From the NCBI RefSeq assembly GCF_014397255.1, contig NZ_CP060724.1, positions 186,001-250,000 on the forward strand: a stretch of DNA of 64,000 nucleotides. The letters are read 5' to 3'. Both the position numbers and the translations under genes were made by a program. This stretch comes from Weissella diestrammenae. GTDB lineage: Bacteria > Bacillota > Bacilli > Lactobacillales > Lactobacillaceae. The notes under the pieces are model-generated. The model worked only from the letters and a program-made list of their open reading frames with translations. It made no database searches and had not been told where the DNA came from. Below, piece after piece: positions 1 to 8,132 of the stretch. Numbering within the stretch: the first letter of the stretch is position 1; the number at the start of each line of letters is the position of its first letter.

Positions 1-171
1 CGCAAACGTTGGGTGCGCACTTAATAATAATGGAAAGTTGGTGCGGTTATTTCGAATAATTAAAAACACTTCATTTGGATATGGCTGATGAATTTTCATA
101 ATCCGTCCACCAACTAATTGTTGCTTTAACTCATGCACCATCGCATGTGTGAATAACCCATCAAATGACAT
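1..171 (-). CDS. rqcH: RqcH/FbpA (NFACT) N-terminus, partial
   Basis: Only the first 57 codons are in the window; the gene runs off the left edge. The translation begins MSFDGLFTHAMVHELKQQL and continues through GGRIMKIHQPYPNEVFL, which is the characteristic start of NFACT proteins. These are known as fibronectin-binding protein A homologues and, in Bacillus, as RqcH, which recognises stalled 50S-peptidyl-tRNA complexes and adds alanine tails. The ATG at 171 is preceded by AGGGAGG, which lies inside the end of ribF. The two genes overlap by about 11 bases and are probably translationally coupled. Family assignment rests on the N-terminus only, because the rest of the protein is not visible. 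Confidence 0.85.
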   Translation of the reverse strand, partial: MSFDGLFTHAMVHELKQQLVGGRIMKIHQPYPNEVFLIIRNNRTNFPLLLSAHPTFA

Positions 172-1126
172 CGTGACCTCCCTGCCGTTCAAGGTGAGAA
201 AAATAATTTCCTGCTGAAATTTTATCCTGATGAAGTTGTTGAATGAGCGCATTCATATCCGAAAACTTTTGCTCATCGCGAAGGTATTTCTCCCATTTGA
301 CATGAACCTGTTCTCCATAGACTTCTTCATTAAAATCAAACAAATTGATTTCAACGGTCTGCGCTCGTCCAGCGCCAAATGTCACATTATAGCCAATCTG
401 TCCCATACCTTGATACCAATGTCCAGCAATGGCAACTTGTGCAATGTATACCCCTTCACCTGGTAGTCTTTCATCAATCGGTGTTTCAATATTTAACGTT
501 GGAAAACCCATAGTTCTACCACGGGCTTCACCGTGAACAACGACCCCAGTCGTTTCATAAGGTATCGTTAATAATTGCGTGAGCGTTTGTAAATCTCCAG
601 CTGCTAAGACTTGACGCGCTAAGGTTGATGCACTCGCTTGTTTTGCCAGATAGACCGGTGGCACCTCAATCACATCAAACCGTCCCTGAGCTAATTTTGG
701 CAAGGTCGTCATATTAGCAGTCAATTTTGGACCAAAGGTATGATCATAGCCGGCAACAACTGCCACAGCATTTAAATCAGCCATATATTGCTGAACAAAA
801 TCAACCGGCGCCACATGGGCTAATGCAGATGTAAAATCAACCAAATAAACCACATCAACCGCCAGTTGTTCAAAAATCTCTAATTTCCGCTGAATAGTCG
901 TCAAATATTTGATTGGTGTATCATGCTTTTCAAAAACCACTGACGCATGCTGATTATATGTAAGAACAGCAAGTTGCGCGCCACGCGCACGCGCCTCTCT
1001 TTTCGCCCGGTCAATGACTGCACGATGCCCAATATGTACACCATCAAAAAAACCCATTGCCAATACGACTGGTCCTGCAATGATTTTTGTTTTGTCATAT
1101 GGATGGTGTAAATGAACCACTTGCAT
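161..1126 (-). CDS. ribF: Bifunctional riboflavin kinase / FAD synthetase
   Basis: Converts riboflavin to FMN and FMN to FAD in the cytoplasm. The 321-residue length fits the bifunctional family. The N-terminal adenylyltransferase domain shows GFFDGVHIGHRAVI at about residues 25-38, which is the HxGH nucleotidyl-transfer signature. The C-terminal riboflavin kinase domain shows RGRTMGFPTLNIE at about residue 202. The ATG has GGGAG seven bases upstream. It follows truB, as in many Firmicutes, but a terminator hairpin (1167-1208) separates the two, so ribF may have partly independent expression. Its 3' end overlaps the start of rqcH. Confidence 0.95.
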   Translation of the reverse strand: MQVVHLHHPYDKTKIIAGPVVLAMGFFDGVHIGHRAVIDRAKREARARGAQLAVLTYNQHASVVFEKHDTPIKYLTTIQRKLEIFEQLAVDVVYLVDFTSALAHVAPVDFVQQYMADLNAVAVVAGYDHTFGPKLTANMTTLPKLAQGRFDVIEVPPVYLAKQASASTLARQVLAAGDLQTLTQLLTIPYETTGVVVHGEARGRTMGFPTLNIETPIDERLPGEGVYIAQVAIAGHWYQGMGQIGYNVTFGAGRAQTVEINLFDFNEEVYGEQVHVKWEKYLRDEQKFSDMNALIQQLHQDKISAGNYFSHLERQGGHDVI

Positions 1127-1166
1127 ATTATTTCTCCCATCAATTTACTGATCTTCTTTTAACATC

Positions 1167-1208
1167 AAAAAAGGCTGTTAAATTCGTTTGTCAACCGCCA
1201 TAACAGCC
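1167..1208 (-). terminator. Intrinsic terminator after truB
   Basis: On the minus strand GGCTGTTA (1208-1201) pairs perfectly with TAACAGCC (1180-1173) across a 20-base loop and is followed by six U (1172-1167). It sits four bases past the truB stop codon and about 40 bases before the ribF start. It therefore either ends truB transcription or attenuates read-through into ribF. Confidence 0.75.
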
Positions 1209-1212
1209 ATTA

Positions 1213-2121
1213 TCAGTCAAAAATTGTAAAAGTTCGGTATGGTCGGTACAGTTGCTTATCCGCGTGCCAATCAACAATGGATTTAACTTCACCGGAATAC
1301 GTATATACAATCCGTGGTGCCGTAAATGGAATTGCTTCCGCAGGCAAGCCCTTACCGTCGCGTACCCATTGCCATTGTGCCTGCGTCAATTCATACCTTG
1401 GTAAATCACCTAAAGCTTCATCAATTGGTCGTAACCAGTCACCTAATCCTTCCGCAGCGCGTGCTTTGATTTCTTCTAAAGTATGCGCATTTGCTAATGA
1501 AAACCCACCAGCTACGGTCCGAGTCAACTGACTCATCACTGCTGGAACACCAAGTTTCATCCCTAAATCAACCGCTAATGTTCGGATATAAGTTCCCTTC
1601 GATACTTCTGCGACAAATTTAAATTTTTGTAGTTGATTAATTGCATCGTATCGTGGCTCATCTAATAATTCAAAGCGGTAAATTATCGCTTGACGCTCTG
1701 GTCGGTCAACAGTTTCTCCGGCTCGTGCATAGTGATATAATCGTCGACCATTAACCTTCACTGCTGAATACATTGGTGGAATTTGGGTAATATTACCAGT
1801 TAATTCTGCCATTTTGGCTTCAATTTGCTGTCGCGTAAACGGCTTGATAATCGCTTGTCTGGCCACCTCTGCACCATCAAGATCCTCGGTCTCAGTCGCA
1901 AAGCCTAACGTTACCTCACCAACATACGTTTTACCAGTCGCTTGTAAAAACTCAATTGCCTTTGTTGCTTTACCCAATGCAATTGGTAAGACACCATCAA
2001 CAGAAGGATCCAGCGTTCCGGCATGCCCAATTTTTTTCATTTGCAATATTTTGCGTAATTTAAATACCACATCATGTGATGTCATACCACTCGGTTTGTG
2101 AACTGCTAAAATCCCGTCCAT
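1213..2121 (-). CDS. truB: tRNA pseudouridine(55) synthase TruB
   Basis: Isomerises U55 in the T-loop of tRNAs to pseudouridine. The N-terminus shows MDGILAVHKPSGMTSHD and then GHAGTLDPSVDGVLP around residues 33-47; the Asp in TLD is the catalytic residue of the family. The length of 302 residues is normal. The ATG at 2121 was chosen over an in-frame ATG four codons upstream (2133), because GATGAGGCG lies at the right distance from 2121 and overlaps the upstream ATG. The position before ribF is the common Firmicute arrangement, although the usual upstream partner rbfA is elsewhere in this window (40.8 kb). Confidence 0.95.
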   Translation of the reverse strand: MDGILAVHKPSGMTSHDVVFKLRKILQMKKIGHAGTLDPSVDGVLPIALGKATKAIEFLQATGKTYVGEVTLGFATETEDLDGAEVARQAIIKPFTRQQIEAKMAELTGNITQIPPMYSAVKVNGRRLYHYARAGETVDRPERQAIIYRFELLDEPRYDAINQLQKFKFVAEVSKGTYIRTLAVDLGMKLGVPAVMSQLTRTVAGGFSLANAHTLEEIKARAAEGLGDWLRPIDEALGDLPRYELTQAQWQWVRDGKGLPAEAIPFTAPRIVYTYSGEVKSIVDWHADKQLYRPYRTFTIFD

Positions 2122-2153
2122 ATTTCGCCTCATCTATTAATGTTAATACAAAC

Positions 2154-2162
2154 AGTATACCA
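2154..2162 (-). promoter_or_regulatory. Extended -10 promoter for truB
   Basis: On the minus strand TGGTATACT gives an extended -10 element (TG, one base, TATACT) about 35 bases before the truB start. No good -35 hexamer is found 17 bases upstream, so this call rests on the extended -10 alone. Confidence 0.45.
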
Positions 2163-2194
2163 AAAATCCAGTAACTTCGGCTACACAGTCACAA

Positions 2195-2707
2195 TCACTT
2201 TAATTTATCATCCACATAAGTATGCGTTAATTCAAGCCCTGGAAATGATTGTTGCCGTAAGACTTCATAAATAACAATTGCAGCTGTATTCGATAAATTC
2301 AATGCTCGAATATGGTGATCATTTTGCGGTATCCGCAAAGCCTGTTGCGCATACTTTTGCATGAAATCCTCTGGTAAACCTGTTGTTTCTTTACCAAAGA
2401 TAAAATAATAATCATGGTCTTGCGCTTGATAATTTGCTTCATGATAACTTCTCGGGGCAAACTTTGAAATCAAAAACAACTCATCAGTAGCTATCAAAGT
2501 TGACAAAAACTGTTCTAAGTTGGGGTGAATTGTTAAATCAACTGTATCCCAATAATCTAAGCCTGCACGCTTTAAATGCTTATCGTCCAATTGAAATCCT
2601 AAAGGCTCAATTAAATGCAACTTTGTATTGGTTCCTGTTGCGGTCCGTGCAATATTACCGGTATTTGCAGGCATTAATGGTTCAAATAATACAATATGAT
2701 TCGTCAT
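2195..2707 (-). CDS. trmL: tRNA (cytidine(34)-2'-O)-methyltransferase TrmL
   Basis: A SPOUT-class methyltransferase that 2'-O-methylates the wobble base (C34 or cmnm5U34) of tRNA-Leu species. The 170-residue length matches the minimal YibK/TrmL fold. The N-terminus [18 protein letters not shown] and the trefoil-knot motifs [10 protein letters not shown] (about residue 111) and [16 protein letters not shown] (about residue 134) are those of the family. The start ATG has AGGA about eleven bases upstream. It is a single gene with its own likely promoter at 2768-2776, and its start is separated from the next gene by the terminator at 2818-2846. Confidence 0.93.
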   Translation of the reverse strand: MTNHIVLFEPLMPANTGNIARTATGTNTKLHLIEPLGFQLDDKHLKRAGLDYWDTVDLTIHPNLEQFLSTLIATDELFLISKFAPRSYHEANYQAQDHDYYFIFGKETTGLPEDFMQKYAQQALRIPQNDHHIRALNLSNTAAIVIYEVLRQQSFPGLELTHTYVDDKLK

Positions 2708-2767
2708 GTTATGTTATTTCCTTTCAAACGGCTGATTATTCTGATAATAACCAATGTATTAAGCCTT

Positions 2768-2776
2768 ATTTTACCA
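2768..2776 (-). promoter_or_regulatory. Extended -10 promoter for trmL
   Basis: TGGTAAAAT on the minus strand forms an extended -10 element about 60 bases before trmL. The same nonamer appears upstream of zapA (24046-24054). No clear -35 element is seen at 17 bases. Confidence 0.45.
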
Positions 2777-2817
2777 TGATTCCAAGTTATCGTTGTTGCA
2801 ATCACAAGCTCAATTAC

Positions 2818-2846
2818 AAAAAAAGCTAGTCTGCGACTAGCTTTTT
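2818..2846 (-). terminator. Intrinsic terminator after the VOC/hypothetical unit
   Basis: GCTAGT and ACTAGC form a stem around the loop CTGCG, extended by A/U pairs and with U-tracts on both strands. It lies 23 bases past the stop codon of the gene at 2870 and ends the minus-strand unit that starts at 4148. Confidence 0.85.
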
Positions 2847-2869
2847 GGTACTAATTTATCAAACCCACA

Positions 2870-3124
2870 TTAGTCTTCTTGCGCATAGTCAGTCACAAAT
2901 AAATGTGTTAAGAAGTCTTGTGCATCGTTAGGATTAGTCGTCCGTGCATCAATTTCACGCTGCGTGGCTGCCTCAATTTGTGCACGTACAATGTCAGCTT
3001 GATGATCACCAGCAATAACGTGGACACGATGAATATCATCCGTCCAATTGACTTCAACAGGTCCCCACGTATCTAACTGCAATTGCTTAATCCATGTTTG
3101 AATTTCTGATTTTGTATATGCCAT
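2870..3124 (-). CDS. Hypothetical protein, 84 residues
   Basis: I do not recognise this protein. It is small, acidic and soluble, with no signal peptide, membrane segment or cysteine. It begins MAYTKSEIQTWIKQLQLD and ends in an acidic tail (YAQED). The ATG has GAAGAGA just upstream. It follows the VOC-dioxygenase gene by 25 bases, shares its promoter (4203-4232) and ends at a strong terminator, so the two form a bicistronic unit. That context gives no firm clue to its role. The proper ribosome-binding site and unit structure make it a real gene rather than a chance frame. Confidence 0.75.
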   Translation of the reverse strand: MAYTKSEIQTWIKQLQLDTWGPVEVNWTDDIHRVHVIAGDHQADIVRAQIEAATQREIDARTTNPNDAQDFLTHLFVTDYAQED

Positions 3125-3149
3125 TGTCTCTTCTCAATTTCTTTTCTAC

Positions 3150-4148
3150 TTAATCGTTCCGAGTATTTCCTTGTTCATCATGAATGGCGCGTACTTTACC
3201 GTCGGCCTCAAGGTGTCCAGTACCTGTATACGGCTTAAATTCATCGAATTTAACCCCTCGTTCTGCAAAATAAGCCATAATTTTTTCGCGTTGTGCTTCA
3301 AATCGAGGTGGTAGCGCTAGCGTTGTTCCTAAATCAAATAATGATTCGTCTAAGGTAAAGCCAGGGTTCGTTGTTGCTAATTCAACCCGATTACCACCTG
3401 GTTCAATAAAATAAACCGACCGGAAATACCCACGGTCAATTAACACCTCACGCTTAAACCCTAACGTTTTAGCTCGGTCCCAATACTTTAATAAATCTGC
3501 ACCTGATTCAACAGCTAATGCATAATGATCCGTTGATCCTCGACCAAATCGGGATTCTGGCGCCTGTTTTCTTGTTTCATACAATTCAATCGCCTGAACA
3601 CCATCAAGTGAGACAACATTGCCCTTCACCGGTAAATCCAGTAAAGCTTCAAAAAATTGACCCGTCGCTTCCACATCCGGTACATGCAATTCTGCCCCAA
3701 CGACACCCGTAATTTGTGAATCAGCTGAAATATCTGAGAAATAATTAATATGCCAATCAAACAATGTCCCCGGTACTTCTTGTAACCTTAAGGGAATTTG
3801 ATCCGGATCAGCCGTATGCAAACGGCCCAGTCCATCGACGGTCACCGGAAAACCATGCTCAATCAACCTTTGTTGCCAAAATGAACTCGTGCCTGTTGGA
3901 ATGGAAAAGTGAATGCCCGAGAAAAACATTTTACCATCCACACGGTCTTTTAAATGCTCAATTGGGAAAAAAGTGACGACCGTTCCTGGCGTCCCCATAA
4001 AATCACCATAATAAATGTGGCGCATTTTGGGGTTAGCTTGATTAATCGAATTTTTAATAAACCTCAAACCTAAGACTGACGTATAAAACAGCTCATTTTG
4101 GGCCACATCTGATGTCAATAATGAAATATGGTGCGTTTTTAAAGTCAT
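3150..4148 (-). CDS. VOC-family ring-cleaving dioxygenase-like protein
   Basis: A two-domain vicinal-oxygen-chelate (glyoxalase/bleomycin-resistance fold) protein of 332 residues. The N-terminal VOC module begins MTLKTHHISLLTSDVAQNE and contains MRHIYYGDFMGTPG. The second module has GVVGAELHVPDVEATGQFFE around residue 155 and carries HYALAVES and GNRVELATT, which hold the expected metal-ligand His and Glu. Such proteins are usually annotated as ring-cleaving dioxygenase (MhqO/MhqA-like) and are linked to quinone or catechol stress in Bacillus; the substrate here is unknown. The ATG at 4148 was preferred to upstream in-frame starts because GTGGAGG lies at correct spacing. Confidence 0.85.
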   Translation of the reverse strand: MTLKTHHISLLTSDVAQNELFYTSVLGLRFIKNSINQANPKMRHIYYGDFMGTPGTVVTFFPIEHLKDRVDGKMFFSGIHFSIPTGTSSFWQQRLIEHGFPVTVDGLGRLHTADPDQIPLRLQEVPGTLFDWHINYFSDISADSQITGVVGAELHVPDVEATGQFFEALLDLPVKGNVVSLDGVQAIELYETRKQAPESRFGRGSTDHYALAVESGADLLKYWDRAKTLGFKREVLIDRGYFRSVYFIEPGGNRVELATTNPGFTLDESLFDLGTTLALPPRFEAQREKIMAYFAERGVKFDEFKPYTGTGHLEADGKVRAIHDEQGNTRND

Positions 4149-4202
4149 GATTGCCTCCACTGTGATAAACATCATTGCAATTCTATCTACTTCTTAATAG
4201 CA

Positions 4203-4232
4203 AGTATAAAATCGTTTGAATTAATTGTCCAA
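4203..4232 (-). promoter_or_regulatory. Promoter of the VOC/hypothetical unit
   Basis: Minus-strand TTGGAC (4232-4227), an 18-base spacer and TATACT (4208-4203) lie about 55 bases before the VOC start codon. Confidence 0.6.
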
Positions 4233-4271
4233 GAAAATAGGCATCACCGCTGACATTCACCACATCATGCC
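4232..4271 (-). terminator. Possible weak terminator after nixA
   Basis: Downstream of the nixA stop, GGCAT (4271-4267) can pair with ATGCC (4244-4240) across a long, partly structured loop, and the U-rich TATTTTCTT follows. The stem is short and the element overlaps the -35 region of the next promoter, so the call is tentative. Confidence 0.35.
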
Positions 4272-4300
4272 AACTAATTAGCCATGTAATTCATATCACT

Positions 4301-5302
4301 TCAAATGATATTCGTACCTCTCTGTGTTTCATGCTGTGAAAGACCAAAGACATGCCAAATTAATAACGCAGTGCCCCATGTCAGACCAAAAATGAATACC
4401 AAGACAAAGCCCATTGTATTAAAGTCTAAATGACTTGCCCAATCAGTTAATGGATTTCGCCAATTGAAAATGCTCTTAACAGCTTGAATGAGATCAACAA
4501 GACCAATAAACCCGGCTGCTAGAATTGAAATGCTAGTAATAATTAAATTGAAATATACTTTTCGATACGCCGAAGAAAAGATCCAACTATATGCCCCACT
4601 CATGAAAAAACCATCAAGCGTATCCATCAGGCACATCCCCGCAGTAAATAGCAGTGGGAACGCCAGTGCACCATACCACGCAACACCAGCGCCAGTGGCC
4701 GTAGCAGAAGTGCTCAAAACAGCAATCTGAGTTGCAGTATCAAAGCCCAACCCAAATAAGAAACCGACCAGCATCACTTGCCAGTTATACTGAATCAAAT
4801 TAAGTAGTCGTTCAAATAATTGATAAATTTTAGTTTGTGTTTCTGGTTGCTTTTCGCCCGGGTGCTGTCGTAACCACTGAAAATTTTGCCAAATGGTTGC
4901 TAAAATAAAGCTATTCATGATAGATAGTCCAATTAACATCACTGCGGCAACAACGGTCCCAATTTGACCACCAATTGCTTGTAAAACTGGCATTGTATTT
5001 TTTGCCCAAGAAACAAATAGAACTGTAGCAACCGTCATTAAAATCACAACTAAAGAATGACCAAACGAAAAATTAAACCCCACACCACGTGTGTTTTTCC
5101 CATCGTTGAGCATTTTTCGTGTCATATTGTCAATCGCAGCAATGTGATCAATGTCAAACGCATGTCGCAGGCCAAAAGTAAATGATAAAATTGCCATCCC
5201 AATCATTTCCGGATGCATACTGGCACTTGATCCAAGCAGTAGTATCCCAGCGACTAATAACAAAACAATAAATCCACCATAGCGTAACCCGTCCCATTTC
5301 AT
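4301..5302 (-). CDS. nixA: Nickel/cobalt permease (NiCoT, HoxN/HupN/NixA family)
   Basis: High-affinity Ni2+/Co2+ uptake protein of the cytoplasmic membrane, 333 residues, with about eight hydrophobic segments. The family signature GLRHAFDIDHIAAIDNMTRK occupies about residues 44-63 in the second membrane segment. The other diagnostic motifs are present too: FSFGHSLVVILM near residue 80 and FGLGFDTATQIA near residue 184. There is no adjacent urease, hydrogenase or cobalamin gene, so the metal's use is not evident from context, and Ni versus Co preference cannot be read from the sequence. It is a single-gene unit between the recO terminator and the VOC unit. No NiCo riboswitch or NikR site was recognised upstream. 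Confidence 0.92.
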   Translation of the reverse strand: MKWDGLRYGGFIVLLLVAGILLLGSSASMHPEMIGMAILSFTFGLRHAFDIDHIAAIDNMTRKMLNDGKNTRGVGFNFSFGHSLVVILMTVATVLFVSWAKNTMPVLQAIGGQIGTVVAAVMLIGLSIMNSFILATIWQNFQWLRQHPGEKQPETQTKIYQLFERLLNLIQYNWQVMLVGFLFGLGFDTATQIAVLSTSATATGAGVAWYGALAFPLLFTAGMCLMDTLDGFFMSGAYSWIFSSAYRKVYFNLIITSISILAAGFIGLVDLIQAVKSIFNWRNPLTDWASHLDFNTMGFVLVFIFGLTWGTALLIWHVFGLSQHETQRGTNII

Positions 5303-5396
5303 CGTGTGAACTCTCCTTTACTATCTGTTATTCTAAGATTAAATTATGCCCAAAATGTGTGTATTTTTCGATTATCAACTTTTCACGATTTGTGAT

Positions 5397-5452
5397 AAAA
5401 AAATAATCTCTCACTGCAAATTACATTTAATAATTTGCAGTGAGAGATTATT
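5397..5452 (-). terminator. Terminator of the phoH-recO operon, 22-bp perfect stem
   Basis: The arms 5402-5423 and 5431-5452 are perfectly complementary over 22 bases with a seven-base loop. On the minus strand the stem is followed by seven U. It begins two bases after the recO stop. The stem is unusually long for an intrinsic terminator. Confidence 0.85.
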
Positions 5453-5454
5453 AA

Positions 5455-6231
5455 CTAGCGATCACGTAATCGACTTTGCCAGGCACCCAATTGTTGAATA
5501 AACGTTTTACTTTTTAAATGCACACCGACCTGTTCATCATAAATCCGATCTAACACACGTGCCATTTCTTTTTTGGTTGTTTCTTTTAACTCTAATGAAC
5601 CTAATTGTGATAATGAAATCTGCGCTAATTTTGAGAGCACCAGAATTGCGCGTGAGTCAACTTGCATGCGATTAGCATCAACACCAAAGTGATTCTGACA
5701 AATCGTACCTTGCATCTTTTCAGAAAAATCCATCGGTAAATCCGAACGGCCACAAACAACGCAATGTTGCCAAGTGATTGACAAACCAAACGCTGGTAAT
5801 AAGGCGATTTCAAAATAATTAGCAATACCTTGTGCATCAAACTCGTCTGCTATCTTTTCTAATCCCTGTTGCACACGGTCAAACCAAAGGGTAATCGGTT
5901 GATTATCGACAAAAGCCGAATCAATTAAACCTAAAATATAAGTAGCATAAGCATTTTTTTCAATATCATTCACTAAAGAACGATAAAAATGAACGGCTTT
6001 TACGTCATCAACAAAACTAAGTCCCGACTGATTTAATATTCCTTCATACGTTGCTTGCGTCAGTGGTTGTAATTCCGCAGCAATCCGATTACTTTTTGAT
6101 TTACCATTTTTTATGAAAAACATTTTTTTCCCCGAATTACGGGTTAAAATTTTCACCAGTAAATCACGTTCTTTATGTTCTCGTTGATACATGACAATGC
6201 CATCAAATGTTATCTCACGTTTATCAACCAT
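5455..6231 (-). CDS. recO: DNA repair protein RecO
   Basis: Mediates RecA loading onto SSB-coated single-stranded DNA together with RecF and RecR, and promotes strand annealing. The 258-residue length is typical. The N-terminal OB-fold begins VDKREITFDGIVMYQREHKERD. The C-terminal domain has a CVVCG (about residue 160) and a later Cys-containing segment, resembling the RecO zinc-finger region with part of the four-Cys set present. The ATG has AAGGGGA upstream. It is the last gene of the conserved phoH-ybeY-dgkA-era-recO operon, starting 15 bases after era. Confidence 0.93.
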   Translation of the reverse strand: MVDKREITFDGIVMYQREHKERDLLVKILTRNSGKKMFFIKNGKSKSNRIAAELQPLTQATYEGILNQSGLSFVDDVKAVHFYRSLVNDIEKNAYATYILGLIDSAFVDNQPITLWFDRVQQGLEKIADEFDAQGIANYFEIALLPAFGLSITWQHCVVCGRSDLPMDFSEKMQGTICQNHFGVDANRMQVDSRAILVLSKLAQISLSQLGSLELKETTKKEMARVLDRIYDEQVGVHLKSKTFIQQLGAWQSRLRDR

Positions 6232-6246
6232 TCAAATCCCCTTGTG

Positions 6247-7155
6247 TTAAATCTCTGCATCCTCTTTATAACCATAGGATTGTAATGCTTGTGGTTTATC
6301 CCGCCAACGATCTTCAACCTTAACCCAGGTCTCCAAAAAGATTTTATCACCTAGTAAGCGTTCGATATCTCGCCGGGCACGGATACCAATCTCTTTGATC
6401 ATAGCACCTTGTTTACCAATCACAATATTTTTTTGTGTCGGCCGTTCAACAACAATCGTTGCTTGAACATGTAAGTGTCCTTCCGTTTGTCGTTCAATCT
6501 TGTCAATCACGACTGCCACTGAATGAGGGACTTCTTGTCGTGTTAATTGCAAGACCTTTTCACGAATTAATTCAGCCATAATAAAACGTTCTGGGTGATC
6601 TGTGATTTGATCGGCCGGATAATATTGGGGACCAGCCGCCATTTGGTCCATACCAAATGTCAACAATTCTGACACACCATCGCCTTTTAATGCAGAAATC
6701 GGGAAAATTTCAGCAAAACCCATTTGTGCTTGATAATCAGCGATTATAGCTAGTAAATCACTTGGATTAACCAAGTCAATCTTATTAATAATTAGGTATA
6801 CCGGGGTTTTTGTATCTTTGAGTCGGTTAATAATAAAATCATCACCACCGCCTCGAGGTTGATCAGCATTTACTAGGAACCAAACCATGTCTGCTTCTCG
6901 AATCGCTGACATGGCCGTTTTAACCATATAATCACCTAGGGAATTTTGTGGTTTATGAATCCCCGGTGTATCTAGAAAAACAATTTGTCCTTCATCGGTT
7001 GTATAAATACCTTGAATTTTATTTCGCGTCGTTTGCGCTTTGGGTGACATAATGGCAATCTTTTCCCCAATCATTTGATTGAGCAGTGTTGACTTTCCCA
7101 CATTAGGACGTCCCACTAAGGCAATAAAACCGGATTTGAAATCTTCTGCGCTCAT
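6247..7155 (-). CDS. era: Ribosome assembly GTPase Era
   Basis: Essential Ras-like GTPase that binds the 3' end of 16S rRNA during 30S maturation. The 302 residues comprise an N-terminal G domain with GRPNVGKST (G1, about residue 15), LDTPGIHKP (G3) and NKID (G4, about residue 124). A C-terminal KH domain carries [13 protein letters not shown] around residue 246. The start has AAGGAG at good spacing. The placement between dgkA and recO is the standard Firmicute order. Confidence 0.97.
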   Translation of the reverse strand: MSAEDFKSGFIALVGRPNVGKSTLLNQMIGEKIAIMSPKAQTTRNKIQGIYTTDEGQIVFLDTPGIHKPQNSLGDYMVKTAMSAIREADMVWFLVNADQPRGGGDDFIINRLKDTKTPVYLIINKIDLVNPSDLLAIIADYQAQMGFAEIFPISALKGDGVSELLTFGMDQMAAGPQYYPADQITDHPERFIMAELIREKVLQLTRQEVPHSVAVVIDKIERQTEGHLHVQATIVVERPTQKNIVIGKQGAMIKEIGIRARRDIERLLGDKIFLETWVKVEDRWRDKPQALQSYGYKEDAEI

Positions 7156-7216
7156 TATTACTCCTTTTTTTGCGTGCTTCTAAGTGCACGTTACATACTT
7201 CATATTTTGCATTTGT

Positions 7217-7666
7217 TCACACGGTAAACATTTGTTTAATCAAGGGCCAAAGATAAGGCCAAAAAACGATGCCACCAACCGCAATAGCAAACAGTACAGC
7301 AAAAACAACCGCCCCTGCTGCAACATCTTTTGCTGTCTTAGCCAATGGATGATACGTCTCACCGACAATCAAATCAACCATGGTTTCAATCATGGTGTTA
7401 ACAAATTCAGACATGACGACTGCAAAAATTGCCATCGCCAACCATAACCAATCCTGTCGGTTAACATGTAATGAAAGCCCAACGTATATAATAACCAGCG
7501 CAGCAAAGATATGGAAACGCATATTACGTTCACGAACCAATAATTGGCCGATACCTTCAATCGCATGACCAAAGGATTGTAAAAAATGCGAATTTTTCTC
7601 TACCTGCATTTGCTGTTCTGGTTTAATTGGTTGTGGGCCTTTCTTATCGTGTAAGTCCATACCCAT
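7217..7666 (-). CDS. dgkA: Diacylglycerol/undecaprenol kinase family membrane protein
   Basis: Small integral membrane kinase, 149 residues from the chosen start. Gram-positive members mostly phosphorylate undecaprenol, supplying lipid carrier for wall synthesis. The family motifs are ERNMRFHIFAALV (about residue 46), EFVNTMIETMVDL (about residue 88) and AKDVAAGAVVF (about residue 110), followed by a last transmembrane segment near the C-terminus. The frame is open well upstream into ybeY, but GGGAG seven bases before the ATG at 7666 decides the start, giving a 23-base overlap with ybeY. The N-terminal tail of about 30 residues before the kinase core is longer than usual. Confidence 0.9.
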   Translation of the reverse strand: MGMDLHDKKGPQPIKPEQQMQVEKNSHFLQSFGHAIEGIGQLLVRERNMRFHIFAALVIIYVGLSLHVNRQDWLWLAMAIFAVVMSEFVNTMIETMVDLIVGETYHPLAKTAKDVAAGAVVFAVLFAIAVGGIVFWPYLWPLIKQMFTV

Positions 7667-8132
7667 CCAAAATCTCCCGTTGCAAACCAAACATTTCTTT
7701 TTCTTCCGCTTCGCCACGCATATGATCATAATTATTCAAATGTAAGAAACCATGAACAACTAAAAAGCCAAGTTCACGTTCAAATGAATGTTCCAAAAAG
7801 TCTGCTTGTTCTTGCACTTTATCAACTGAAACAAAAATATCACCAATATTCTTCGCCAAATCAGCAGCCATCTCATCGTCAAAAACGATTGGTAAATCAT
7901 CATCTTCATCTTCAAGTGCGAATGAAATCACGTCCGTTGCTTTGTCTAAATGCCGATACTCACGATTGATTCTTTGAATCTCATCATTATTAACAAACGT
8001 CACCGACATTTCGGTCGTTTCAGGCAGCTTTAAAAAATCACCTGCATAATTTAATACTGACGTCACCAACTCAATATGTTCAGTTGAAACGCCTTTTTGT
8101 GTTTGGTCATAAATCGCCAAATCCATTGTCAT
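7644..8132 (-). CDS. ybeY: Endoribonuclease YbeY
   Basis: Zinc-dependent single-strand endoribonuclease involved in 16S rRNA 3'-end maturation and ribosome quality control. The protein has 162 residues. The metal-binding motif HGFLHLNNYDH near residue 126 matches the family pattern HGxLHLxGYDH with Asn in place of the usual Gly. The motif DKATDVISFAL near residue 63 is also characteristic. The first ATG (8132) overlaps the phoH stop by four bases (ATGA); a second in-frame ATG lies two codons later, and GGAGG could serve either. It is part of the phoH-ybeY-dgkA-era-recO operon. Confidence 0.95.
   Translation of the reverse strand: MTMDLAIYDQTQKGVSTEHIELVTSVLNYAGDFLKLPETTEMSVTFVNNDEIQRINREYRHLDKATDVISFALEDEDDDLPIVFDDEMAADLAKNIGDIFVSVDKVQEQADFLEHSFERELGFLVVHGFLHLNNYDHMRGEAEEKEMFGLQREILDGYGLTR

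Noticed and set aside
5303-5396. NiCo riboswitch or metal-repressor operator upstream of nixA
   Set aside because: Only about 95 bases are available and no characteristic four-way junction or palindrome was found apart from the recO terminator.
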